Shown here piece by piece: positions 63,863-64,000 of a DNA stretch of 64,000 bases. Source of the DNA: an uncultured Bacteroides sp. (GTDB lineage: Bacteria > Bacteroidota > Bacteroidia > Bacteroidales > Bacteroidaceae); NCBI GenBank assembly GCA_949296575.1, contig CASFPE010000020.1:29881-93880 (forward strand). The letters are read 5' to 3'. Numbering within the stretch: position 1 is the first letter of the stretch; the number at the start of each line of letters is the position of its first letter. The notes under the pieces are model-generated. The model saw nothing but the letters and a program-made list of their open reading frames with translations, made no database searches and was not told where the DNA came from. The position numbers were made by a program, and so were the translations under genes.

Positions 63863-64000
63863 ATGCCGCCCTTTTCTGCGCCATTCCCCTGCTCTGCCAC
63901 GCTTGGAGGCATAGGATGGCCACATACTTTTTCCTGCTTGCCGGAGCAAGAACTTCCGCTTGCACAGGAGGAAAGCCCCGGCCATCTGCATGGGAAGTTC
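63863..64000. other. Right window edge, unassigned
   Basis: 138 bp after the receptor gene. A frame from ATG 63914 is open to the edge but its peptide (MATYFFLLAGARTSACTGGK) has no recognisable family, so no gene is called. Confidence 0.3.

Overview
The window looks like chromosome from a Bacteroidales bacterium (Bacteroides/Phocaeicola/Prevotella-like). The signs are: Bacteroidetes-type promoters (-7 TAnnTTTG with an upstream TTG) before many genes, serine palmitoyltransferase, a complete Bat aerotolerance operon, a lipoprotein BamA/TamA homologue (TamL type), DUF4295 and DUF4296 proteins, a BspA-like leucine-rich surface protein, and a long IleS without the usual C-terminal zinc domain. The gene set is mostly housekeeping and the species cannot be named from it.

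Left end (1-1500): a phage-type Bro-N antirepressor runs off the left edge. About 1 kb to its right is only the 3' half of a tRNA-Gly(CCC) gene, followed by what looks like the tRNA's own terminator. This reads as the right end of an integrated element (prophage or ICE) inserted into that tRNA; the element body and the intact tRNA would lie outside the window.

1.6-8.2 kb: ileS, a DksA/TraR-like gene, lspA, a DUF4296 lipoprotein, a small conserved gene and, convergent, a SpoU-type rRNA methyltransferase. 8.2-13.6 kb: a BspA-like LRR protein, a tandem array of palindromic 23-bp units, a TamL-type outer-membrane assembly protein, and a convergent mscS. 13.6-14.4 kb holds an unassigned transcription unit: promoter, leader hairpin, two short ORFs and a terminator. 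14.4-28 kb: proS, a GNAT acetyltransferase, a DUF34/NIF3 plus C4 zinc-ribbon pair, an orphan type I restriction N-domain protein, an AMP nucleosidase and holA pair, an XRE regulator, pyrK-pyrD, trmD, ligA and dapA.

28-40 kb: a TPR protein and gyrA (minus strand), clpC, htpG, a patatin/outer-membrane-barrel fusion, and two tandem tRNA-Arg(ACG) genes. 40-49.7 kb is one long minus-strand operon: moxR, DUF58, a BatD-like membrane gene, batA, batB, batC, batD, batE and a PAP2 phosphatase. 49.8-53.3 kb is an accessory island: a C5 DNA methyltransferase with a frameshifted restriction endonuclease (SacI-like by my recollection), next to a truncated beta-helix gene.

53.3-63.9 kb: a 44-bp perfect palindrome, then a membrane-anchored HU-LysM fusion with a second HU gene, rimO, ftsY, DUF4295, rpmG, rpmB, pncC, tsaD and map (all minus strand), then spt, and finally a TonB-dependent receptor on the plus strand. 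The most interesting material is the unassigned small transcript at 13.86-14.31 kb, the split R-M system, the HU-LysM fusion, the element end, and related imperfect inverted repeats at several intergenic sites.
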